A stretch of DNA of 33,395 nucleotides from Paraktedonobacter sp964250225. Lineage in GTDB: Bacteria > Chloroflexota > Ktedonobacteria > Ktedonobacterales > Ktedonobacteraceae. The stretch lies in contig CAXUEY010000064.1 of the NCBI GenBank assembly GCA_964250225.1, forward strand, positions 1 to 33,395. The letters are read 5' to 3'. Positions within the stretch are counted from its first letter, which is position 1, and the number at the start of each line of letters is the position of its first letter. A program made the translations under genes and the position numbers. The notes under the pieces are model-generated. The model was not told the origin of the DNA, ran no database searches, and saw only the letters and a program-made list of their open reading frames with translations. Shown piece by piece: positions 24,336-31,448 of the stretch.

Positions 24336-25046
24336 CTATTGTCCTGACGACACAAATTTTGTGCCGGTATTGAGATACACGAACCGTTGATTCATGACCT
24401 GCACCACCATATCGGGCTTGCCGTCGCCGTTCATATCTGCAAAGCTGCCGGTGACTGGCACGCTCTCCGCATTCTCCCCGATAATGGGTGGGCCGGTATA
24501 GACGATGGCTTTGGTTGCGTCACCGGCAGGAAATTCGATGATAGTGATCTTGCCCTGCACGTTCTGGAAGGTGAAGTGCGAGGGATGGGCCGGGCTATCC
24601 CCGTTGTGACCGACCACCGAATCGGTCTGAAAGGTACGGGGCATACCATAGGTCGTGTTCAGTTGCCACGCGTGCCAGGTGGTGTCCACCCAATTGGTTC
24701 CCAGCACGAGCAGAACCATCACCAGCATCCCCAGACCGAAAGGCACCAGCCAGTGCACTCCCCTCACGGGTCGGCTGGCCCGTCCTGGCGCGAGCTGTAG
24801 AAGATGCGGAGGTGGCTCGGTGTGCAGCACATAGCGCCGGTTGCCCTGCACGACCACGGGGGTGCCCTCCGTGGTCCGATAGCGCCTGGTTGAAGTGCCG
24901 TGGTGCATGGGCTGGTAGAGCCGCTCATCCTCGCTGATCTCATCGACAGTGGGCGGTACCGCCTGCGTAGTACGTGTTATCTGAGTCTGTCTGTTGCTGG
25001 CCCGTCGGGGAATGGGTTGCGGCTTATTCTGCGTCTGCATCGGCAT
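24336..25046 (-). CDS. Single-pass membrane protein with FG-GAP/VCBS-like calcium loop
   Basis: The 236-aa protein has a basic, disordered N-terminal half (residues 1-95), one membrane helix (about 98-117) and an extracytoplasmic domain. The latter ends with DMNGDGKPDMVV (204-215), the DxNxDGxxD calcium loop of FG-GAP/VCBS repeats, present once only, followed by RFVYLNTGTKF. The basic residues before the helix predict N-in. Start ATG 25046 has AAAGGAG 5 nt upstream and overlaps the zinc-ribbon gene end by 23 nt, implying translational coupling. Such domains bind ligands or surfaces; here no function can be stated. It is the fourth gene of the 25929-24149 operon. Confidence 0.85.
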   Translation of the reverse strand: MPMQTQNKPQPIPRRASNRQTQITRTTQAVPPTVDEISEDERLYQPMHHGTSTRRYRTTEGTPVVVQGNRRYVLHTEPPPHLLQLAPGRASRPVRGVHWLVPFGLGMLVMVLLVLGTNWVDTTWHAWQLNTTYGMPRTFQTDSVVGHNGDSPAHPSHFTFQNVQGKITIIEFPAGDATKAIVYTGPPIIGENAESVPVTGSFADMNGDGKPDMVVQVMNQRFVYLNTGTKFVSSGQ

Positions 25047-25263
25047 CGAGACTCCTTTCAGTGGAACGGGTGGCATGCTGGGCACAGCGCACCCTGAGTG
25101 CATCCAGCGGGATCGTGTGCGCGCTGGTTTTCGTGCATTCCGGGCAATAGGCGGGCTTCTGACAGATGGCACACTGCCAGTGCCCTGTGATGGACGTCAC
25201 GCGCCACTCACGGCCGTAAATCTGGCAGTGGGAGCCGGGTCGGAACAGGGGATCAACCAGCAT
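25024..25263 (-). CDS. Small zinc-ribbon protein
   Basis: The 79-aa protein has CxxC pairs in WQCAICQKPAYCPECTK (about residues 30-46), a likely single zinc site, plus a Cys and His in the C-terminal half (RVRCAQH) that could complete a second. The start is ATG 25263, where AGGAGG lies 8 nt upstream; the longer open frame to 25500 is a shadow of the preceding gene. It overlaps that gene by 11 nt and the next by 23 nt. I do not recognise the family. Confidence 0.8.
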   Translation of the reverse strand: MLVDPLFRPGSHCQIYGREWRVTSITGHWQCAICQKPAYCPECTKTSAHTIPLDALRVRCAQHATRSTERSLDADADAE

Positions 25264-25594
25264 ACGGCTGCCCTCCTGTTGGTGGTGGAGGAACCGAGGC
25301 GCCTGCTTCCTGCTCCTGGGTGAAGTTGCCACCTTTCGTCGCGAGGGTCGCAATCCATCCCACGCAGTAGCCGACGCTGTAGGCTTCTGGTTGCTCCGAG
25401 TTTTCGAGTTGTTCCATGAGGATAGCCAGCATATTCTCATAGGTGATGGGGTAGTATTTGCGGTCCTGGTGATAGGCGAGGGAGCCTGCTTGGTAGCCAT
25501 TGATGAAGTGCTCGCTCTCCACGAGCAGGCTTCCCTTGCCGATGGTAATCACGCGTAGGGGCAGCAGGGTTTCTTGTCGTGAGGATTTCTGCAT
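25253..25594 (-). CDS. Uncharacterised 113-aa operon protein
   Basis: No known domain is recognised. A beta-rich N-terminus (LPLRVITIGKGSLLVESEHFINGYQAG) leads to a helical segment (ENMLAILMEQLENSEQPEAYSVGYCVGWIATL) and a Pro/Gly-rich tail. There is no signal peptide or membrane helix. AGAGGG precedes ATG 25594, and only 2 nt separate it from the upstream stop. Second gene of the operon. Confidence 0.75.
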   Translation of the reverse strand: MQKSSRQETLLPLRVITIGKGSLLVESEHFINGYQAGSLAYHQDRKYYPITYENMLAILMEQLENSEQPEAYSVGYCVGWIATLATKGGNFTQEQEAGASVPPPPTGGQPYAG

Positions 25595-25596
25595 GG

Positions 25597-25929
25597 TTAT
25601 CCCTCTTTCCGCTGAAACTGTTCGTGCAGGCAGATAAATAAGCGATAGGTTTCGTCACTCTCCAGGTGGAGTCCGTTCTCTACGCTATTCGGTGTGGGGT
25701 CGCCATGCGCAAAAAGATCCATGCTGCCATCACTCATCATGAGCAGGGTATGTTGCCCTAAGTCTAGTTCGTGGAGGAGAGCCACGCTTTCTTGTAAGAA
25801 CGCCTGGTCCAGTGGTTGCTCTTGCCCCGCGATGCGTTCCAGGGACGCGGTGGGTAAGGCAGGGGTGAAAGGGTCGCCATACGTGACAATAGGTGCGGTG
25901 AGAAGAGTGTGTTTTGGTTGAACGTTCAT
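25597..25929 (-). CDS. Uncharacterised 110-aa operon protein
   Basis: No family is recognised. The protein is soluble and acidic in its second half, with segments such as LDLGQHTLLMMSDGSMDLFAHGD and LESDETYRLFICLHEQF that suggest a small alpha/beta fold. ATG 25929 has AGGAG 7 nt upstream. It is the first gene behind the structured leader, followed after 2 nt by the next. Confidence 0.75.
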   Translation of the reverse strand: MNVQPKHTLLTAPIVTYGDPFTPALPTASLERIAGQEQPLDQAFLQESVALLHELDLGQHTLLMMSDGSMDLFAHGDPTPNSVENGLHLESDETYRLFICLHEQFQRKEG

Positions 25930-26086
25930 AATAGTCTCCTGTGGCTGTACTTGACGCTAGCCCACCAGGATGGCATACTATGCCGTGGCAGGTCTAGCGC
26001 GGCTTAACTGGCTGCTAGACTTTCCATAGGATGGGTGGTGCTCCTAACACCATCCATCCCGTACCACCGTATTTCAACAGTGCTCA
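25930..26086 (-). promoter_or_regulatory. Structured 5' leader of the small-gene operon
   Basis: Between the predicted transcription start (about 26086) and ATG 25929 lie three hairpins. A 12-bp stem with one G-U pair and a 7-nt loop occupies 26029-26059. A 7-bp stem, GTCTAGC (25992-25998) with GCTAGAC (26014-26020), follows. GGCATA/TATGCC around 25974-25986 is nearly a perfect palindrome. CTAGC-type pentamers recur three times. There is no T run in the transcript direction, so this is not a simple terminator. It resembles a cis-regulatory leader, but matches no riboswitch class that I recognise. Confidence 0.5.
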
Positions 26087-26092
26087 CCAGTA

Positions 26093-26122
26093 AGTATAAA
26101 TTGTATGATGCCTGTTTGTCAA
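26093..26122 (-). promoter_or_regulatory. Strong promoter of the small-gene operon
   Basis: On the minus strand TTGACA (26117-26122) is a perfect -35 and TATACT (26093-26098) the -10, spaced 18 bp. It begins just 8 bp past the regulator gene stop codon, so the operon is transcribed separately from the regulator. Confidence 0.75.
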
Positions 26123-26130
26123 GGAAACTA

Positions 26131-26889
26131 CTAGTTGTTTTGATCTACAAGAAAACTGCTACATTTTTGTTCATCACCAGGTGCATAATCAAATTGTTTA
26201 ACAAAGTATTGCGCGTTCATGACAACGATTGATACCCACACGGCCTTCTTCTGCCTATCATAATTGATTTTCACCATCTCTAAGACGGGCGCTCCTTTAA
26301 TTGTTCCCAGGATCGCTGCCTCGTTCTTATCGGTGATCGCTCTGGCGATGATTCTTTCCTCAATGCGTAAGAGTGGCCGTTGTTCCTCTAATTCTCGGCG
26401 CACGTTATATGCGTGATCCTGTTGCATTGCTATAAGATGTTCAGGTGGTATCAGGTCGGCGAGATAGACCTTGCGGCTATATCTGTAAACGGTACCATCA
26501 ATGATCTCTCGCCTGACCCTCTCGATTACGTTTGTCTCCGTTGACCATCTTGCAAGCTTCGCTATGTCCAATGGCGCTTTCACTATACCTGGTGTCTTTA
26601 TATGCTCGACTTTGACTATATGGCCTTTTTCTTTCATCACATCGCTAAAACGCTCGTCGTTGCTATTGATACGCTCACGTATTGTGCTGACACGCATTGT
26701 CCTACCACGTCCCTTGACGATGAATCCTTCTATTTCCAGGTCGCGTAGCACTTTTGCTATAGTATCTACCGTTGTGTTGAACTCTTCTGCAAGTGCTCTG
26801 CGTGTAGGGAGCGCGCTATATGGCCGTAGCCATCCGTTTTCGATAGACTTCTTGATCTGGTCAGTGATGGTAGTGATTTTCTCGCTCAA
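26131..26889 (-). CDS. GntR-family (HutC/UTRA) transcriptional regulator
   Basis: The 252-aa protein has an N-terminal winged helix (residues about 5-70, with LPTRRALAEEFNTTVDTIAKVLRDLEIEGFIVKGRGRTMRV) and a C-terminal UTRA ligand domain with the pattern VIERVRREIIDG...YSRKVYLADLIP and PVLEMVKINYD. HutC-type regulators usually respond to sugars, amino acids or related metabolites. The start is TTG 26889 because AGGAG lies 7 nt upstream; there is no ATG, and the TTG 15 nt earlier overlaps that site. Its own promoter overlaps an operator-like repeat, suggesting autoregulation. The gene precedes the small-gene operon on the same strand and diverges from the aminotransferase, either of which may be a target. 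Confidence 0.9.
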   Translation of the reverse strand: MSEKITTITDQIKKSIENGWLRPYSALPTRRALAEEFNTTVDTIAKVLRDLEIEGFIVKGRGRTMRVSTIRERINSNDERFSDVMKEKGHIVKVEHIKTPGIVKAPLDIAKLARWSTETNVIERVRREIIDGTVYRYSRKVYLADLIPPEHLIAMQQDHAYNVRRELEEQRPLLRIEERIIARAITDKNEAAILGTIKGAPVLEMVKINYDRQKKAVWVSIVVMNAQYFVKQFDYAPGDEQKCSSFLVDQNN

Positions 26890-26925
26890 TGATTTTCTCC
26901 TCAATAAAAAATGCTAGTTGTTTTG

Positions 26926-26938
26926 TAGTATATGGTAT
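26926..26938. promoter_or_regulatory. Candidate GntR operator, site 1
   Basis: TAGTATATGGTAT overlaps the regulator's -10 and differs by one inserted base from a second copy at 27140-27151. The position suggests autoregulation. Confidence 0.4.
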
Positions 26939-26955
26939 TAGCCTATCGTACACAA
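26927..26955 (-). promoter_or_regulatory. Promoter of the GntR-type regulator
   Basis: On the minus strand TTGTGT (26950-26955) and TATACT (26927-26932) are spaced 17 bp, about 38 bp before the TTG start. Confidence 0.6.
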
Positions 26956-27139
26956 GTACAGTAAGAGAGAACAGGATCTCTCTCAGCTAAACCTATCAAA
27001 ATCTGTTTGTAGAAGAGATGAGGTAATGCGTAGCAAGAAAACCGTCCACGTAGTGAAAATTCCAAGGGTGGTTTTTCAGTGTCAGAACGTTGCTATAAAA
27101 ACGCGAGGGAACACTATAAGACGCTCGATTTTCAAACAC

Positions 27140-27151
27140 TAGTAATGGTAT
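27140..27151. promoter_or_regulatory. Candidate GntR operator, site 2
   Basis: TAGTAATGGTAT repeats site 1 apart from one missing base and continues into TACTA, giving an imperfect dyad. It lies in the 409-bp region between regulator and aminotransferase (26890-27298). Apart from these sites and the two promoters I see no gene or RNA there. Confidence 0.35.
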
Positions 27152-27251
27152 ACTACTATGCAGGCGAGATGTAATGTGGCGAAGAGGTGAGACCAGTCCC
27201 TGAACGTTTTGTAGACGACCCACCGCCAGCCCGTTTATTACAATGTAGAAG

Positions 27252-27280
27252 TTGTTTTTAGCCTCAGATTGTTGTATACC
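27252..27280 (+). promoter_or_regulatory. Possible promoter of the aminotransferase gene
   Basis: TTGTTT (27252-27257) and TATACC (27275-27280) are spaced 17 bp. The resulting leader would be only about 12 nt, so an upstream promoter (TATACT at 27149-27154) is an alternative. Confidence 0.4.
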
Positions 27281-27298
27281 AGGAAGGGACCGTTTTTG

Positions 27299-28471
27299 AT
27301 GGATACACTCAAACGCGAAGTACTTGCCGAGCGGGTCCGCACAGTCAAACCGTCGGGCATTCGCAAATTTTTCGATATCATTAACACCATGCCGGACGTG
27401 ATCTCGTTGGGCGTTGGCGAACCCGATTTTGTCACCCCCGAACATATTCGCCAGGCCGGGATGCGCTCAATTGAGCTTGGACATACACAATATACCTCAA
27501 ATTATGGCATGCTCGAATTGCGCGAGGAGATTGCTGCTATGCTCTCCAGACGCTATGGCCTGACGTACAATCCCGCTAACGAGGTGCTGGTGACGGTGGG
27601 GGTGAGCGAGGGCGTGGACCTGGCGATGCGCACGCTGATCGATCCGGGCGACGAGGTTATTTCGCCCGACCCCGGTTATGTGGCTTACGAGGCGGATATC
27701 GTTTTCGCGGGCGGTGTGCCAGTTGCCGTGCCAACCTACGCGGAATATAATTTTGGCGTGCGCGCGGCTGAGATTGCTGCGGCGATTACCCCGCGCACCA
27801 AGATGATCCTCATCGGCAACCCCAACAATCCCACCGGCGCGGTCGTTCCTCAGGCCGAACTGGAAGCCATCGCGCAACTCGCTATCGAGCACGACCTGAT
27901 CGTCGCTATCGACGAGGTGTACAGCCGCCTGGTCTACGAGGGCGAGCATGTGAGTATTGCGGCCCTGCCAGGCATGCGCGAGCGCACGGTCCTGCTGGAC
28001 GGCTTCTCCAAAGCGTATGCCATGACCGGCTGGCGCATTGGCTATGTGGCCGCGCCCGCTCATATTCTAGAGGCCATGCTCAAGATTCATCAGTACACCA
28101 TCATGTGCGCCGGAACCGCGCCGCAAGAGGCCGCGATCCAGGCGCTACGTCACGGTGAAGCGGATGTTGAGCGTATGTATAACGATTATGCGCGTCGCCG
28201 CAATATGTTTGTCCCCGGCCTGAACCAAATTGGCCTCACATGCTGCGCGCCCGGCGGGGCTTTCTACGCCTTCCCATCCATTGCCAGCACCAGCATGAAC
28301 GACGAAGAGTTCGCCGAAAAGCTGCTCTTTGAGGAGCAGGTGGCCGTCGTACCCGGTAGCTCCTTTGGCGCTGCCGGTCAGGGCTATGTGCGCTGCGCCT
28401 ATTGTACCGCGTATGATAAGCTGGAAGAGGCGCTGATCCGCATGGAGCGCTTTATCAAGAAACATAGCTAA
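27299..28471 (+). CDS. Class I/II PLP-dependent aminotransferase
   Basis: The 390-aa fold-type I aminotransferase resembles the AspC/PatA group. It shows the substrate-side motif GVGEPDFVTP, the stretch GNPNNPTGAVV, the AIDEVYSRL aspartate that contacts the PLP ring nitrogen, and the PLP lysine in DGFSKAYAMTGWRIGY. The C-terminal Arg that binds substrate carboxylate is probably in GYVRCAYC. It exchanges amino groups between an amino acid and a 2-oxo acid; the actual substrates cannot be assigned. The start is ATG 27299, behind AGGAAGG; a longer frame has no ribosome site. Its stop lies at the left edge of the large palindromic terminator. Confidence 0.93.
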   Translation: MDTLKREVLAERVRTVKPSGIRKFFDIINTMPDVISLGVGEPDFVTPEHIRQAGMRSIELGHTQYTSNYGMLELREEIAAMLSRRYGLTYNPANEVLVTVGVSEGVDLAMRTLIDPGDEVISPDPGYVAYEADIVFAGGVPVAVPTYAEYNFGVRAAEIAAAITPRTKMILIGNPNNPTGAVVPQAELEAIAQLAIEHDLIVAIDEVYSRLVYEGEHVSIAALPGMRERTVLLDGFSKAYAMTGWRIGYVAAPAHILEAMLKIHQYTIMCAGTAPQEAAIQALRHGEADVERMYNDYARRRNMFVPGLNQIGLTCCAPGGAFYAFPSIASTSMNDEEFAEKLLFEEQVAVVPGSSFGAAGQGYVRCAYCTAYDKLEEALIRMERFIKKHS

Positions 28472-28534
28472 ACAGTGGTTTTCATGTAAAAAGGGCGCAT
28501 TGCAATGCGCCCTTTTTACATGAAAACCACTGTT
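28471..28534. terminator. Perfect 64-bp palindrome, bidirectional terminator
   Basis: The 30-bp arms 28471-28500 and 28505-28534 are exact inverted copies around TGCA, so the whole element is a perfect dyad. The core GGGCGCAT/ATGCGCCC is flanked by A5 and T5, giving a rho-independent terminator on either strand. The last base of the aminotransferase stop and most of the DsbA-like gene stop lie inside it. Confidence 0.95.
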
Positions 28535-29156
28535 ATTTCTCTACCGGTCCCCAACCGCTGCTCCGCTCGCGTTTCAGCTCGAAGAGATTGGGCTGGCGCA
28601 GCGACCACTCCAGGTGGTCCCACCACTCACCGGCCTCCTCGCCACGCGGCACCTCGCGAATGATCGGGCCGTAGAAACCAGCCTCAGATCCCTCGAAGGC
28701 GATGGTGGGTACGCCGAAAGCGTTGTAGCGTTGGACGGCCTCCTGATGATCGGCCAGCACGTCTGCGGTGGTGCTCTCATCGGCCAGGGCTTCTGCGGCC
28801 CAGGCTGGATCAAGCTCGGCCTTTTTAAGCGCGGCCTGGAGAACCTCGACCTGGCGAATGTCTTCCTGGTGTCCGTGACGAGCTGCACCCAGGGTAAGAT
28901 AGAGTTGCTCGACTGCCGCGTTGCCGCCTTTGCGCCGCGCCAGTGCCAGGATGCGCAACGATGGCCAGCTTCCGTCCTTCTGGAAATTGGGGGTCGCGCC
29001 CTCTTTGCGATTAATGACCTCCAGGCTAAAGAAGCGCCAGGTGACCTCGATAGGCCGCACACTGCGCGCCTCGCGTATCCACAGCGCGGTACGCCAGGCC
29101 AGCGGACAGGTTGGGTCAAAGTGGAAGGCAATCTTCGCGGATGCTGTTTTCTCCAT
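28533..29156 (-). CDS. DsbA-family thioredoxin-fold protein (Rv2466c-like)
   Basis: The 207-aa protein has the DsbA-like order of a thioredoxin strand with the active site, a helical insertion and the cis-proline loop FGVPTIAF. The opening IAFHFDPTCPLAWRTALWI resembles mycothiol-dependent nitroreductase Rv2466c and its relatives. The active site here is CPLA (C17, A20): the second cysteine of CxxC is missing, so disulfide exchange would have to be monothiolic or glutaredoxin-like. There is no signal peptide, so it is cytoplasmic. AAGGAG lies 13 nt from the ATG, a long spacing. Its promoter is recorded separately. Confidence 0.85.
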   Translation of the reverse strand: MEKTASAKIAFHFDPTCPLAWRTALWIREARSVRPIEVTWRFFSLEVINRKEGATPNFQKDGSWPSLRILALARRKGGNAAVEQLYLTLGAARHGHQEDIRQVEVLQAALKKAELDPAWAAEALADESTTADVLADHQEAVQRYNAFGVPTIAFEGSEAGFYGPIIREVPRGEEAGEWWDHLEWSLRQPNLFELKRERSSGWGPVEK

Positions 29157-29217
29157 GAAAAAGATTCTTCTCCTTGTGTTGAGTTAGAAGCTTTACAAAA
29201 GGAAGTGACATAGTTGT

Positions 29218-29247
29218 AGCATACGCCGCTGCGATTCGCGCTGTCAA
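29218..29247 (-). promoter_or_regulatory. Promoter of the DsbA-like gene
   Basis: On the minus strand TTGACA (29242-29247) and TATGCT (29218-29223) are spaced 18 bp, about 60 bp before the start codon and close to the end of the HEAT-WD40 gene. Confidence 0.6.
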
Positions 29248-29258
29248 GGCCAGCCGTC

Positions 29259-31445
29259 TTATCCTTCTTGCCAGACCTGGACCGTCGTATCCATGCTGGC
29301 ACTGGCGATAGAGCGGCCATTGGGGGACCAGGCGAGCGCGTTGACCTGGGCGCTGTGGCCCGCGTAAACATAGATGAGGTTGCTACTGGTGGCGTCGCGG
29401 GCCTGAACCAGGCCGTCCGAGGTGGCCAGAAGGATCTGGTTGCCGTTAGCTGAGAGGGCGATGGCCCCCACGTTCAGGTTGTGGCTGTTCTTCAAGTTGT
29501 ACGTTTGCGCCGAGAGGAGGACCGAGGTCGCCTGGTCATGTTGCGCGGGACACCATTCCACGAGCGCGCCCTGCGTATATGCAAAGACCAGGCCGCTGCC
29601 GGATGAGCCGCAAGCGATCCAGGCGATGCTGCTGGTTTGTGGTCCGTTCACCAGATTCGCGACCATGTTGCCGGTGCTGGTATTCCAGATCGAGAGCAGG
29701 CCCTGGCTTGAGACGGTGGCGATCTGGCTGCCATTGGGTGACCAGAGCAGCCGGTTGAGCGCGGTAGCTGGCAGGGTGAGCAGATACTGGCTCATGAAAG
29801 GATTCACCGCCCAGAGTTGGACTTCGCCGTGACCCGTGTCAAAGGCCAGCGTCGAGTTATTGGGACTCCACGCGGCGGCTTCTGGCGTGCCTGGCAGGTT
29901 GAGGCGCTGAAAAATGGTTTGCACGACCAGCGAAGTCGTGTCCACGCTGATCTCCTGGACCTGAAGACTCTGGCCCGATCCTCCATAGACTGCCAGCACT
30001 GTGCTTTCATCGATCCAATTAAGTGCCAGGACTTTGCCGCCCTGTGCATACCTTGCGAGGGTGTGGCCGCTGCTGACCTGCCAGATCTGTACCGTGCCTC
30101 GATTATCGGCTGAGGCCATCGAGCGGCCATCGGGCGACCAGGCCAGCTTTTCCACGCTAGCAGTGTGCCCGCGATAGATCGTAAAGGCGGAAGAGATATG
30201 TTGTGGCACTGGCACAACATCTGGTCGGTTCGCGACCAGCAGCCAGGTCACGAGTAAACCGGCGAGAATGAGCAGAGCTACCAGCGCTTCCGCCAGGCGG
30301 CCCAGTCTGTTGGGCCATGTAGAGCGGGCGGCGGGCGGCGCTATAGTATGCCGCGCATGTGCAAAAAGAGATGTAGCGGATATCCCCGTGGTTTCATCCG
30401 TTACAGGCATGGGAGCGGGTACATCGGAGGTTTCGACGAGCGTGAGCAACCGTGTGACTTTGCGTTTTTTGATGGAAAACTCGCTGCTGACAGGTGAATC
30501 TGTATGTTTCTCTGACAATGAGCTGGGTGTGGTTTGTAGATCAGCATCAAGCACGCTGCAGGAAGGTGCAAAAGCTTGATCCTCACGCGGTGTGCTCTCG
30601 ACGTGGGGCATCTCGATGCGTGCCAGCCATTGCGCGAATGAATCGCTGGGTGGCGGAGGCGTGGCGTCGATGTCCGGGTAGAGGTGCTGAAGGCCGTCTT
30701 CGGCAGCCGCGCGCACCGCCGGGTCTTGATCCAGGCGCGCATTGAGCAAGGGCGGGATAGCAGCCGCGTCTGGGAATTGCGCGAGGGCGAGCGTGGCAGC
30801 TTCGCGCACCGACCAGTCCTCGTCTTGCAGGGCTGCGCTGAGTAGTTCCACAACCTCGATGGCGCCTGTTTCGCCCAGGGCCAGCAGAGCCGCGGCCCTC
30901 ACGTCGGCATCGGGGTCACGCGCGGCTACTAAAAGTCCTGCCAGGGCCTCCGGGTCGGGCAGCTTGCCCAGCGCGCGCGCAACCTCTGTGCGCACGACCC
31001 ACTCGCTGTCAGTCAGAGCAGCGATCAGCGCGGGAAGCGCGGCTGGACGTGGATTGCGACTGAGCGCGCGCGCCGCTGCGCTGCGCACACTACTTTGTTC
31101 ATCGCGCAGGGCCACGAGCAGTAGTTCCAGGGGCGCTTGCATCCCCATGTGACCCAGTTTTTGTACGGTTGCCACGCGCACCGCCCACGCGGGATCGGTG
31201 AGGCCACGGGCCAGTACCTTCCCGTCATCTCCCGGCTCGCTCGCAGGATTGGCCAGACCCAGCCGACCCATAATCACGTTGACCGCCGAGGCGGGTGCGC
31301 GCCCCTGCTCAGCTTCTGAGTCGTCTGGCTCCTCAACCTCTCTGGTCAGGCCCAGCTTACTCAGGATGGCGTTCACCAGCGAGGCGCGTTCCGACTCGTC
31401 GAGTTGAGAAATGGGTTGGCGCATCGGTTTGATGCTGCGTTGCAT
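29259..31445 (-). CDS. HEAT-repeat, transmembrane, WD40-repeat protein
   Basis: The 728-aa protein has an N-terminal cytoplasmic part with about six HEAT (PBS-lyase-type) repeats (about residues 75-255), each with a DxxWxVR...AxxALG pattern. A low-complexity linker with a basic patch (KKRKVTR, 326-332) follows. One membrane helix lies at about 385-405, preceded by WPNRLGRL, which predicts N-in. A C-terminal WD40-like propeller (about 421-728) has GHTASVEKLAWSPDGRSMASAD and GHSAQVNALAWSPNGRSIASAS, presumably outside the cell. Two copies of S-x-VN-x-I-x-x-x-LGL stand before the HEAT repeats (22-33 and 53-64). It starts 3 nt after the ECF sigma gene stop, so a signalling partnership is likely, although no classic anti-sigma domain is seen. 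Confidence 0.9.
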   Translation of the reverse strand: MQRSIKPMRQPISQLDESERASLVNAILSKLGLTREVEEPDDSEAEQGRAPASAVNVIMGRLGLANPASEPGDDGKVLARGLTDPAWAVRVATVQKLGHMGMQAPLELLLVALRDEQSSVRSAAARALSRNPRPAALPALIAALTDSEWVVRTEVARALGKLPDPEALAGLLVAARDPDADVRAAALLALGETGAIEVVELLSAALQDEDWSVREAATLALAQFPDAAAIPPLLNARLDQDPAVRAAAEDGLQHLYPDIDATPPPPSDSFAQWLARIEMPHVESTPREDQAFAPSCSVLDADLQTTPSSLSEKHTDSPVSSEFSIKKRKVTRLLTLVETSDVPAPMPVTDETTGISATSLFAHARHTIAPPAARSTWPNRLGRLAEALVALLILAGLLVTWLLVANRPDVVPVPQHISSAFTIYRGHTASVEKLAWSPDGRSMASADNRGTVQIWQVSSGHTLARYAQGGKVLALNWIDESTVLAVYGGSGQSLQVQEISVDTTSLVVQTIFQRLNLPGTPEAAAWSPNNSTLAFDTGHGEVQLWAVNPFMSQYLLTLPATALNRLLWSPNGSQIATVSSQGLLSIWNTSTGNMVANLVNGPQTSSIAWIACGSSGSGLVFAYTQGALVEWCPAQHDQATSVLLSAQTYNLKNSHNLNVGAIALSANGNQILLATSDGLVQARDATSSNLIYVYAGHSAQVNALAWSPNGRSIASASMDTTVQVWQEG

Positions 31446-31448
31446 CCT

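Noticed and set aside
26131..26925. 12-bp direct repeat CTAGTTGTTTTG at both ends of the GntR gene, as a target-site duplication
   Set aside because: A match of this length is expected by chance several times in 33 kb, one copy is coding sequence at the stop codon, and no mobile-element ends or integrase are present.
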